Part shown: piece by piece, positions 56,301 to 63,174 of the stretch | How positions within the stretch are numbered: the first letter of the stretch is position 1 | Layout of the letters: each line of letters starts with the position of its first letter | Origin: Lactobacillus sp. | Lineage (GTDB): Bacteria > Bacillota > Bacilli > Lactobacillales > Lactobacillaceae | DNA length: 64,000 nucleotides | Direction of reading: 5' to 3' | Assembly: GCA_022483245.1 (NCBI GenBank) | Contig: JAKVNR010000001.1 | Location: 1,364,001-1,428,000 of the forward strand | Position numbers and translations under genes: made by a program | The notes under the pieces: model-generated | Told to the model about the DNA's origin: nothing | Databases searched by the model: none | The model's input: only the letters and a program-made list of their open reading frames with translations

Positions 56301-56464
56301 CTGATAGCAAATTACGCTTACAAAAAACTGCCAAACAAAAGCAAGCCCAAGCTGCTCTTCCACAAACTGGTGCCAAGAAGAACAATCTTTGGTTAGCTGG
56401 CTTGAGCTTATTGACTTTAGGATTATTCGCTGGTTTCGGAGCTCACCGCAAACGCGATAATTAG
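53384..56464 (+). CDS. YSIRK-LPQTG mucin-binding-type surface protein with Mub repeats
   Basis: About 1026 residues from ATG 53384 (GAGGTGA 5 bases upstream). HFSIRKLTIGACSVLIG signal; a Thr/Ser/Glu-rich region to about 150; an N-terminal adhesive domain (about 155-400); then three MucBP/Mub-B2-like repeats, each opening with a TIHYQDEDG, IVHYVDENG or IHYVYEDG strand and closing with GYT. They alternate with segments starting ALVKVVDDD or AIVQIVDDD. The Pro-rich linker, LPQTG, helix and HRKRDN complete it. Mub repeats bind mucus in known proteins. Confidence 0.88.
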   Translation: MRKGNIKYRSGEIKNHFSIRKLTIGACSVLIGATLWMGAGNETALADSNIDAAVSVNAIQMQSETTMNTTQGLSATTSSATETDSKQTPDTSLESAGAVSSSEVKSADLNSPVTDHASADQSGDNVESNVSSDNTKDSGEIPIELTFPKKKDEPKDPNLKQIMDKLPEDQRKLFNEDGHLINTSVYNLGDFLEKYAQNVPDEVIQYLRDNNFFINTTAPKDGKIESMQSNSHYPMQRFIHIGDPNVIGYKYDINQTVHFRQVLNFDYKKSEDSGNIIYKYSLTDTNSKKVVVDPKTDNDIYKFPVYKNVEATWDYNVTTQEYSNINISDLLGGNNNKYDSTATLDEVEIPKIPGYYATIGVGFGAGSGIGIMDADAETEKVPADYAEPFAQSWSYYVNYSPIETKTEYNEKTITRTIHYQDEDGNKVWHPIYGGFLPDVKQEVTFSQPINYYKDPKTGKYVESGHGDWTATNNATFDECESLDVPGYTPDKKLVESEKIDMNVRDSTIVVTYRSNPQEALVKVVDDDNKGQELNSFDITNGRVNKPIEFDGFSEYVNNLVKNDGYYIRYTYDETNRDYLYEYDSFGKFDSVDKNVQKFTVHLGHRTIGDQTQSKVVKEIVHYVDENGKKLQDDFTDEKEFTRTGKKDLVTGNFVESSMSKWKPSFEMFGLGNLKIAGYTVDKTTIPTYEQLKVTEKSNDLEFTIKYKANVQKAIVQIVDDDSELGASNKVSLPATIEAEGQTSNPITFTELDEKMQALSSAGYELKAVQVGTGDPNSGMYIVLPKEINWNTLFGEYDSNDNNIQKFIIHLVHGRETKPASKTVSETIHYVYEDGSKAHEDAVQTVSFSRNIVTDKVTEKVIENESSKWTPNSQTFDAVASPVIAGYTPDYVQIAEKTVDSSAEAFEFTVTYKKNSSSTIVTPDPDPEPEPKPKPVDPDDPGYPTDPDQPIPDTPQEDPTVPEQGKTETVKRYADSKLRLQKTAKQKQAQAALPQTGAKKNNLWLAGLSLLTLGLFAGFGAHRKRDN

Positions 56465-56489
56465 TTTTAAATTGAATTTTATTTTAATT

Positions 56490-56517
56490 GACATCCCTAA
56501 TTTTAGGGATGTTTTTT
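56490..56517 (+). terminator. Terminator after the second tandem surface protein gene
   Basis: ACATCCCTAA/TTAGGGATGT stem followed by T run. Confidence 0.9.
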
Positions 56518-56823
56518 GTTTGCTAAGATTTTGCAAATGATAGAGTGATCGTCAGAGATTATATAACGTCTGCCTCTAATGCTGTAATTCCAACTGTAAT
56601 TATTGAAAATAATGAGATATATCTTGGTAGTGTTATAGATTTGTTTTTGCCTCTGTGATGAAATTGCAGCTGCGTTAATAAAACATTGTCAAAATAATTC
56701 AATGATATATATATTGACATATGTTATTTAAAGAACTACATTAGAAATGTAGAGAGATTAAAAAACGATATTTAATTACATAAAAATAACAAGCAAATGA
56801 TGGAAACAGAAGAGGCAACAAAA
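56518..56823 (+). promoter_or_regulatory. Intergenic region with promoter and inverted repeat before the third surface gene
   Basis: About 300 AT-rich bases without a recognisable gene. TTGACA (56714-56719), 17 bases and TACATT (56737-56742) form a promoter. CTACAT/ATGTAG (56736-56752, five-base loop) overlaps the -10 and could be an operator. Confidence 0.5.
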
Positions 56824-59157
56824 ATGAAACGTCAGGATCATAAACTTAACGTCGGGGAAGTTCAAAATCATTTTTCAATTAGAAAGTTGAGCGTAGGCGT
56901 TTGTTCAGTGTTATTAGCAGCAACAATGTGGACTGTTGGCAATTCACAAGTAGCTCATGCGGATACAACCACTAAAACAGCTACAGTAGTTCAATCTCAT
57001 CAAGAAGTTCCAGCAGCAGCTGATGAGTCTAAGGAAGTTGCAGTTTCAAAAGAAGCAGCAAAGTCATCCGCTGAATCTAATTCTCAAACAGAACAAGCAG
57101 ATACAAATGCAGAAACTTCAAATGAAAGTTTATCTTCAAAAGATACAGCTCCAGAATCATCGAAGGGTTCTGAAACCTCTGCACCTACTGATACTCAAAA
57201 GCCAGCTGTTGAAGGTGAAGAAAAGAAGCAAGATAAAACAGAAGAAACAACCAATGGTGTTTCTCAACAAGTCGTTGAGGGTGAAGAGCCAGATTTGGGT
57301 CAATTTGATTTGACGACTGATTTCTTAAGAGATCACGGCATCAGCGTTGAAGGTGCCTTTGATTCAAATGATCCAGATTCACCTAAATTAACTTGGGTTA
57401 ATAAGCCAGATGTTTCTAAAGTCGGAACAACCACAGGCACGGCAAAATTGACTTACGTTGATCCCTCTGCTGAACCTGATGAAAATGGTAATTATCCTAC
57501 TAAGAGCGTTTTAGTAAATATCAAATATAATGTCAGAGCTGGTAAAAAGAAGTCTGATGACGGAGTTCGTAACACCTTAACCTACGTCGATCAGGATGAT
57601 AATGATGTTGTTGCCTCCTACACCTGGATTGGTAAGAAAGCCGAGAATGAATATTCTGATCCAGTATTTGCTATTCCAAGTGGTACTACTACCGAATATG
57701 ATGAAGCAGTAAAATCACTTGGTTACATAATTGATCAAAGCAGCAGTCGCAGTAATGATGTTGCATATTTTGGAACTAAAGATGTAACACAGATTGTACC
57801 TGTTAAGAAGATTTCGAATTCCGATCAGCCAATCACTGTTGGCCAAGCAGAAGAACAAGGCGAGTGGAGCAGAGGCGGCTGGATGTATCCAGACGGCTAC
57901 AATAATCTCGGATATATTGATGGCAATAACTACATCGTTAATCCGGCTGATGTGATTGCTAACACAGGCTCTCTTCCAGCCGGGACGAAGATTAGTTGGA
58001 AAGTTGATCCAACTTATAGTTTCACCATTGATAGCGATGACCCGAGAGGCAATGTTAACAGCGTTGATCATCTGCCGACTAACGATCCGATTGTTATGAT
58101 TGAAGAACCTGGGAAAGATCCAATCTTAATTACACTTACAGATGCGGATAAAGAAGTTATTGCCTTGCCTGCTTACGGTGAAGGCTATCCTCAATGGGGT
58201 AATGCTGAAACCACCATTTCTGCTGATCCTAACAGTGTTAGTCCACTGAACTTCCTTTTTAACAAGGATGCTTTATTGAGGGCTCTTAGTTCAGAAGGCG
58301 AGAACGACAGTAATGTGTCAGATGCAGTTAAGGCATACTTCCTTAATGAAGCAAACTGGACTTGGGAAGTACAACCAGATCTCTCACATCCGGGCTATAC
58401 TGTAGGCTATGCGAAGTTTGTGGCTCCAAATGATGGTCCAGATAGTGTAAGTGCTGCTTCAACTTCAACTTCCAATCTAACTGCTGAAGATATACAAACT
58501 CTTACTGATATGGCACAAGGAATGGGCTACTCTCACGGTTTCATGATCCATGTTCTACCAAATACTACTTCTGAAAGCCAAACTAAGACTAGAACGATCA
58601 TTGTCACTGATCCTGATGGTACACAAAACACTATTGAGCAAACTGTAACTTTCACTGAAACTAGTACACAAACTTTGGCTGATGGTCCTGTTGAGACTAC
58701 TTGGAATCAAACCTCGGGGCAATGGGATGCATACACCGCTCCTGAAATTCCTGGCTACACTGCTTTAGGTTCTCCAGTGAAAGCAGAAACTGTCACCCTT
58801 GAGACTAATGATCAAACCGTTTACATCACCTACGTTTCAGATGAAGACCCGCAACCAACAACACCAACAGTTAAGGAAGAAGACAAGCATACTGATTCGG
58901 ATAAGCCAGCTGAAAATGATCCTGTTAAAACCCCTGAAAAGAAATCAGCCAAGGAAGAAGTCGCTAAGAAGAACTTAGCCGCTCCTGCAAAATTGACTAG
59001 CGTCAAAACTACGCCAGCAGCTGTCAAGACTAACCAAAAGGTTGCTTTGCCTCAAACTGGCGCCAAGAAGAGCTCAGTTTTAGCAATTGGCTTAGGTTTG
59101 ATTGGCTTAGCATTAACTGCCATGTTCTCCTCTGTTCTTAACCGTAAAAGACAGTAA
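56824..59157 (+). CDS. YSIRK-LPQTG surface protein with Rib-like and MucBP-type modules
   Basis: About 777 residues from ATG 56824, 8 bases after GAGGC; the frame from 56797 has no ribosome site. HFSIRKLSVGVCSVLLA signal; a Ser/Glu/Thr-rich region to about 160; a Rib-like module (about 165-245, GTTTGTAKLTYVDPSAEPDE); an unassigned domain (about 250-590); and one MucBP-like module (TRTIIVTDPDGTQNTIEQTV, near 600). Lys/Pro/Ala-rich linker, LPQTG, helix and RKRQ. The anchor sequence differs from those of the two preceding proteins. Confidence 0.85.
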   Translation: MKRQDHKLNVGEVQNHFSIRKLSVGVCSVLLAATMWTVGNSQVAHADTTTKTATVVQSHQEVPAAADESKEVAVSKEAAKSSAESNSQTEQADTNAETSNESLSSKDTAPESSKGSETSAPTDTQKPAVEGEEKKQDKTEETTNGVSQQVVEGEEPDLGQFDLTTDFLRDHGISVEGAFDSNDPDSPKLTWVNKPDVSKVGTTTGTAKLTYVDPSAEPDENGNYPTKSVLVNIKYNVRAGKKKSDDGVRNTLTYVDQDDNDVVASYTWIGKKAENEYSDPVFAIPSGTTTEYDEAVKSLGYIIDQSSSRSNDVAYFGTKDVTQIVPVKKISNSDQPITVGQAEEQGEWSRGGWMYPDGYNNLGYIDGNNYIVNPADVIANTGSLPAGTKISWKVDPTYSFTIDSDDPRGNVNSVDHLPTNDPIVMIEEPGKDPILITLTDADKEVIALPAYGEGYPQWGNAETTISADPNSVSPLNFLFNKDALLRALSSEGENDSNVSDAVKAYFLNEANWTWEVQPDLSHPGYTVGYAKFVAPNDGPDSVSAASTSTSNLTAEDIQTLTDMAQGMGYSHGFMIHVLPNTTSESQTKTRTIIVTDPDGTQNTIEQTVTFTETSTQTLADGPVETTWNQTSGQWDAYTAPEIPGYTALGSPVKAETVTLETNDQTVYITYVSDEDPQPTTPTVKEEDKHTDSDKPAENDPVKTPEKKSAKEEVAKKNLAAPAKLTSVKTTPAAVKTNQKVALPQTGAKKSSVLAIGLGLIGLALTAMFSSVLNRKRQ

Positions 59158-59191
59158 AATAATCAATAATTTATAACTTATAATTTATATA

Positions 59192-59242
59192 AAAATCTCA
59201 TAATCGTTAGACCTAGTTCTAGCGGTTATGAGTTTTTTATTT
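59192..59242 (+). terminator. Terminator after the third surface protein gene
   Basis: CTCATAATCGTTAGA pairs with TCTAGCGGTTATGAG (G-T pairs allowed) and is followed by six T. Confidence 0.85.
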
Positions 59243-59388
59243 TTCTGCCTAGCTAATAATGGCGCATGCTTTAAGCGTTGATATAGGAATTTGTTGAAAA
59301 ATCCTCGCAGATTTACTTGCAGAAATTTCTCAAAAGATTAACTTAGTAGTTGCCTGATAAATTACGCAACGAACTTAAGGAGTTAATA

Positions 59389-60018
59389 ATGAAGAAAAAT
59401 TACGTAGCAATGGCGATCGGCCTGCCCGTGACGCTGATTCTAATGCTGTCTGTCATGCTGCAGGCTGGCTGGATTGGCAGTTTTGATCGCTTTTTCCAGC
59501 ACAGCACGCAGCTGGTGCCGAACTTGCAGGATTTAATGCTGAAAATTACGGCTTTAGCGTCACCGAAAATGAATTTAGTTTGGATGGCGTTAATTGCAGT
59601 TATTTTGTGGATTAAAAATCAGCGCCCGCTAGCCCTGAACATTGTGCTGCTCTTAATCAGTGTTGACGCTGTTGGTTTGGTGATTAAACACGTTGTCAAA
59701 CGCGCCCGCCCAGTTCAGCATTTAACAATTGACGATGGCTACAGTTTTCCAAGCGGCCATGTGCTAGGGATGGCGACAATTGTCTTATGGCTGATCTTGA
59801 TTTTGGTGCCAATTATCATTCAAAGTCAGACCACGAGAACTTGGGTTGATATTTTGCTGGTTGTTGGGCTGCTGGTGGTCATGGTGTCCAGAGTGTATGT
59901 TTACGCGCACTATCCAAGCGATGTCTGCGGATCTGTGGCAGTTGCTACGATGTGGTTTGGCATCTTTGAATGGGCTTGGAGAAAGCTGACGCCGCGCACG
60001 AAGAAAAATGATTTTTAA
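59389..60018 (+). CDS. PAP2-family membrane phosphatase
   Basis: About 209 residues from ATG 59389 (AAGGAG 6 bases upstream). Five to six membrane helices and the three acid-phosphatase motifs: KRARPVQH, PSGHVLG and SRVYVYAHYPSDV. Homologues dephosphorylate undecaprenyl pyrophosphate (BacA-independent carrier recycling) or phosphatidic acid and PGP. The short size favours a carrier-lipid or lipid phosphatase. Confidence 0.86.
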   Translation: MKKNYVAMAIGLPVTLILMLSVMLQAGWIGSFDRFFQHSTQLVPNLQDLMLKITALASPKMNLVWMALIAVILWIKNQRPLALNIVLLLISVDAVGLVIKHVVKRARPVQHLTIDDGYSFPSGHVLGMATIVLWLILILVPIIIQSQTTRTWVDILLVVGLLVVMVSRVYVYAHYPSDVCGSVAVATMWFGIFEWAWRKLTPRTKKNDF

Positions 60019-60020
60019 AA

Positions 60021-60052
60021 GAAACTGCATAGTGAAGACTATGCAGTTTTTT
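60021..60052 (+). terminator. Terminator after the PAP2 gene
   Basis: AAACTGCATAGT/ACTATGCAGTTT stem with a four-base loop and T run. Confidence 0.9.
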
Positions 60053-60121
60053 GATTTAAAAAAGCTGGTTATGCATTTTTTTGCGTATTTAATTAATGAG
60101 CAGGTAGAATAGGAGGAAAAG

Positions 60122-60412
60122 ATGATTTTTACAGTAAAAACAGGTGGGAATATGCTGTACCCCTACATGGAATTGCCAAACAAAATAATCATTACTCATT
60201 CAGAAGTAAAAAAAGACAATTCAGTTCTGCTTAATTTTGAACAGCCGTGTGATCATGGATTTCGTGAAGCGAGAATGTCTTTGCCATCATACCAGTGGTT
60301 GTACAATGAAGGCTTTGATGATGAACAAATTCAGTTTTTTGATACTTTTGCTCATCATAATGGTGCGGTTATTTACAAATATGCTCGCTTAGGCGGAATT
60401 GCTAATGCCTAG
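60122..60412 (+). CDS. Small protein partnered with DUF4160 (function unknown)
   Basis: 96 residues. AGGAGG precedes ATG 60122. It has a conserved-looking C-terminal half (FREARMSLPSYQWLYNEGF, then HHNGAVIYKYAR) and no membrane segment. It overlaps the next gene by 8 bases, so the two are translated together. DUF4160 proteins are often paired with a small partner (DUF2442 or similar) in TA-like loci; this partner is not clearly DUF2442. Confidence 0.7.
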   Translation: MIFTVKTGGNMLYPYMELPNKIIITHSEVKKDNSVLLNFEQPCDHGFREARMSLPSYQWLYNEGFDDEQIQFFDTFAHHNGAVIYKYARLGGIANA

Positions 60413-60683
60413 TTTGTTTAGTACCTTTGGATATCAAATTTATTTTTGGTCCAATGAAAATAATGAACCAATCCACGTCCATGTTTCAAAAGGCAAGCCA
60501 AGTCAACATGCGACTAAGTTTTGGCTAACACGTAATGGTGGGTGTGTATTAGCTAGTAACGGCAGCAAAATAAGTAGCAAAGATCTAAATAAGTTAACAG
60601 ACGTAATTACTGCTCAATATGACTATATTTGCCAAAGTTGGTCTATCTATTTTGATGATCAAAATATACATTTTTACATGTAG
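60405..60683 (+). CDS. DUF4160-family protein
   Basis: 92 residues. GYQIYFWSNENNEPIHVHVSK (in part) is the DUF4160 signature: an acidic turn followed by PxHxHV. ATG 60405 is used; AGGCGG lies 8 bases upstream and inside the previous gene. DUF4160 proteins are suspected toxin-antitoxin or mobile-element-linked proteins, but no activity is proven. Confidence 0.78.
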   Translation: MPSLFSTFGYQIYFWSNENNEPIHVHVSKGKPSQHATKFWLTRNGGCVLASNGSKISSKDLNKLTDVITAQYDYICQSWSIYFDDQNIHFYM

Positions 60684-60684
60684 T

Positions 60685-60722
60685 ATTTATACTCTCAGCT
60701 AATTAGTTGAGAGTATTTTTAT
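60685..60722 (+). terminator. Terminator after the DUF4160 gene
   Basis: ATACTCTCA/TTGAGAGTAT stem and T run. Confidence 0.85.
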
Positions 60723-60753
60723 GCAAATATTTGCGACTATATGTAAAATATAT

Positions 60754-60781
60754 TTGACATAATGTCTATTTTAAATATAAT
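60754..60781 (+). promoter_or_regulatory. Strong promoter with overlapping palindrome before the membrane protein/XRE pair
   Basis: TTGACA (60754-60759), 16-base spacer, TATAAT (60776-60781). GACAT-A-ATGTC (60756-60766) overlaps the -35 and is a likely operator, perhaps for the XRE protein made from this operon. Confidence 0.65.
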
Positions 60782-60816
60782 AAAATCAAATCGATGAAGC
60801 ATTAGGAGGAGCAATA

Positions 60817-61302
60817 ATGAGCAACACGATTTTTTGGGCGATTTTGCTGACCTGCCTTTTAGCCATGGGAGCTGCTATTTACTACGCCAGCAAAAAGCGG
60901 AAATTTGACGAACGGCAAGAAATGATTCGTCTGCGCAGCTACAAATACGGCTTTTCAACGATGGCGATTCTGGCAGTGATTATCTTATTTTTGTCAGAAT
61001 TTATTAAAATTCCAATTGCACTGGCCATTATTATTCCGCTGGTTGCCAGTTTGTGGGTCATGTGCATTTATGATATTTTGCATTCAGCCTACTTTGGCTT
61101 TAACGAGAAAAACACTAAAGTGACCAACTGGTTAACGATTGTTTGGGGACTGTGGATTATTTTGGACCCAATTACGGAAGGACAAGCAATCCTCTCGTGG
61201 GAAGGAATCGCTACCTTGGTAGTTGGCCTCTTTTTAATTTCGATCTCGATCCTGAGCTTATACCAGCTTCACCGTGAACACAAAGAAGATGCTGCTAAAT
61301 GA
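60817..61302 (+). CDS. Four- to five-helix membrane protein linked to an XRE regulator
   Basis: 161 residues, about five membrane helices with a basic cytoplasmic loop (KKRKFDERQEMIRLRSYKYG). The FDERQ segment recalls DUF2178/DUF3796-type membrane proteins that are commonly coupled to small XRE regulators. Function unknown. AGGAGGAG precedes the ATG; the stop overlaps the next start by 4 bases. Confidence 0.72.
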   Translation: MSNTIFWAILLTCLLAMGAAIYYASKKRKFDERQEMIRLRSYKYGFSTMAILAVIILFLSEFIKIPIALAIIIPLVASLWVMCIYDILHSAYFGFNEKNTKVTNWLTIVWGLWIILDPITEGQAILSWEGIATLVVGLFLISISILSLYQLHREHKEDAAK

Positions 61303-61496
61303 AAAATTTGAAAATGAAGGCGGCACGGGCTGGCAAGGATCTCTCGCAGCAAGAATTAGCTGATCAGATTGATGTTTCGAGGCAAACGATTTCGGCGATT
61401 GAAAAGGGCAATTATAATCCATCGATTAATCTGTGCATCAAAATTTGCCAAGCGCTCGATCGCACGCTGGATGATTTGTTTTGGCCAGATGAATAA
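61299..61496 (+). CDS. Small XRE-family regulator (YozG-like)
   Basis: 65 residues, almost wholly one helix-turn-helix: LSQQELADQIDVSRQTISAI, followed by NYNPSINLCIKICQAL and a C-terminal LDDLFWPDE tail. Translationally coupled to the membrane protein gene by an ATGA overlap. It probably represses its own operon through the promoter palindrome. Confidence 0.88.
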   Translation: MKNLKMKAARAGKDLSQQELADQIDVSRQTISAIEKGNYNPSINLCIKICQALDRTLDDLFWPDE

Positions 61497-61594
61497 TTAA
61501 ACGGAAGATTCTAATGTCGGTTTAAATGTTTGAAATCATTTTTAGTAGTCATTATGATTAAATTAACTTACTAAAAGTTAGAAAGGACTTACAA

Positions 61595-62452
61595 ATGAAT
61601 TTTCATGCATTGACCGACACCTATACTTTAAATAATGGTGTAAAAATTCCCATTATTGGCTTTGGAACTTGGCAAACTCCCAGCGGCGAAGTTGCTAAAA
61701 AATCTGTCTTGGCCGCAATTAATGCAGGCTACCGCCACATTGATACCGCGGCGGCTTATGGCAATGAAGAAAGCGTAGGCGCTGGTATTAAGGCTAGTGG
61801 CATCAACCGGCAGGATTTGTTTGTGACTAGTAAGCTCTGGAATCAAAATCACGGCTACAAGCGAACGAAAGCTGCAATTGATGCTAGTTTAACCCGGCTG
61901 GGTTTGGATTATTTGGATTTGTACTTGATTCACTGGCCTAATCCTGTGGCTATGCGTGATCATTGGGCAGAGCTAAATAGTGAAAGCTGGCAGGCAATGG
62001 AAGAAGCAGTGCGAGCCGGCAAAATTAGGGCGATTGGAGTTTCTAATTTCCGCAAGCGCCACTTGGATGCCTTGCTAGAAAATGCTGAAATTAAACCGGC
62101 TGTTAACCAGAACTTTTTGAATCCGAGTGATTTGCAACCAGAGCTTGTGGCAGAAAATAAGAAATTAGGTTTGTTAAATGAAGCTTACAGCCCGTTAGGA
62201 ACCGGCGGTTTGCTCAAGAATGAAACTGTTCAGCAGCTTGCTAGCGAAACAGGCAAATCGCCAGCGCAAGTATTAATTCGCTGGTCACTGCAACAAGGCT
62301 TTTTACCATTGCCAAAATCCGTTCACCCAGAATATATTAAGGCTAATGCCGATGTGTTTGATTTTGAGCTCAGCCCAGAGCAAATGAAGACTTTAGATAA
62401 TTTGCATGGCGTAGCTGGTACGGCGCTTGACCCAGATCAAGCAGAATTTTAG
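61595..62452 (+). CDS. Aldo/keto reductase
   Basis: 285 residues. NAD(P)H-dependent reductase of the 2,5-diketo-D-gluconate reductase type. The catalytic tetrad is visible: Asp in HIDTAAAYGNE, Tyr in the same motif, Lys in TSKLWNQNHG and His in LIHWPNP. AGAAAGGA precedes the ATG. Single gene with its own terminator; substrate unknown. Confidence 0.9.
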   Translation: MNFHALTDTYTLNNGVKIPIIGFGTWQTPSGEVAKKSVLAAINAGYRHIDTAAAYGNEESVGAGIKASGINRQDLFVTSKLWNQNHGYKRTKAAIDASLTRLGLDYLDLYLIHWPNPVAMRDHWAELNSESWQAMEEAVRAGKIRAIGVSNFRKRHLDALLENAEIKPAVNQNFLNPSDLQPELVAENKKLGLLNEAYSPLGTGGLLKNETVQQLASETGKSPAQVLIRWSLQQGFLPLPKSVHPEYIKANADVFDFELSPEQMKTLDNLHGVAGTALDPDQAEF

Positions 62453-62457
62453 ATAAA

Positions 62458-62490
62458 CAAAAAGGATGCCATTGGCATCCCTTTTTTTGT
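62458..62490. terminator. Bidirectional terminator
   Basis: AAAAGGATGCC/GGCATCCCTTTT stem with ATT loop and flanking A and T runs, between convergent genes. Confidence 0.9.
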
Positions 62491-62496
62491 CTGAGA

Positions 62497-63114
62497 TTAT
62501 TTTGGTTTTGCGATTTTGGACCACTTGGCCAGCAGAACAATGTAGAGAATATCGAATACGGAACATAAGCCGCCGCATACGATGACGTAAACGTTAACTT
62601 CTTGGAGGATTCCCATCAAAATGGTAGGTGCTAAAGTTCCAATCCATTTGGCTACTGCTATAGTCAGGCTTTGTCCTTTTTTATTATCACGCTTAAAGAG
62701 CATTGCAATAAACATGATGGACATGACCAGATTTTGTAAAAATGCGGAGTATCGAGAACCATAGTGCAAGCCAAATTGCCAGTAGAAACCTAGCTGGATT
62801 AACAAACAGGTCGCAAAGACGATGATACTAATGGGGAGGAAGAATCGTTGACTATTGGAGGAAAACTCTTTGCGTCCGAATTTGAAATAGGTGCAAGCAA
62901 TGACTAAGTCAAAGATAAACCAAACTAGATTAACTACAGTTTGGGCGGAGAAGTTGTGCAGATCTACTATAGAATAGATCCCTTCCCAGGCGATGTTTAG
63001 CGCCAGTGCGAATAAAGGCATGCTGTAAGTTCTTTGCTTAAATCCTAATCTAATGCATTCAATATATACAATCGTCCACGCGATTCCGCTGACCAGTGTT
63101 AAAAATAGAGTCAT
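62497..63114 (-). CDS. Transmembrane terpene-cyclase-like membrane protein
   Basis: 205 residues and seven membrane helices. NIAWEGIYSIVD (about 39-50), SAFLQNLVMSIMF and AVAKWIGTLAPTILMG match the pattern I associate with the Pyr4/PaxB-type transmembrane terpene cyclase family and its bacterial relatives. AAGGTGG precedes the ATG. It lies just after the flavin reductase gene, so the two are likely co-transcribed. Family assignment is from memory of the motif pattern; function in lactobacilli is unknown. Confidence 0.6.
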   Translation of the reverse strand: MTLFLTLVSGIAWTIVYIECIRLGFKQRTYSMPLFALALNIAWEGIYSIVDLHNFSAQTVVNLVWFIFDLVIACTYFKFGRKEFSSNSQRFFLPISIIVFATCLLIQLGFYWQFGLHYGSRYSAFLQNLVMSIMFIAMLFKRDNKKGQSLTIAVAKWIGTLAPTILMGILQEVNVYVIVCGGLCSVFDILYIVLLAKWSKIAKPK

Positions 63115-63174
63115 AAATCACCACCTTATCTATTCAACGTTTTTCAAAGCATCTTTAACTGCAGCCTTAATTGA

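Noticed and set aside
60122..60412. Firm assignment as DUF2442
   Set aside because: The length and position fit, but the DUF2442 sequence pattern is not clear.
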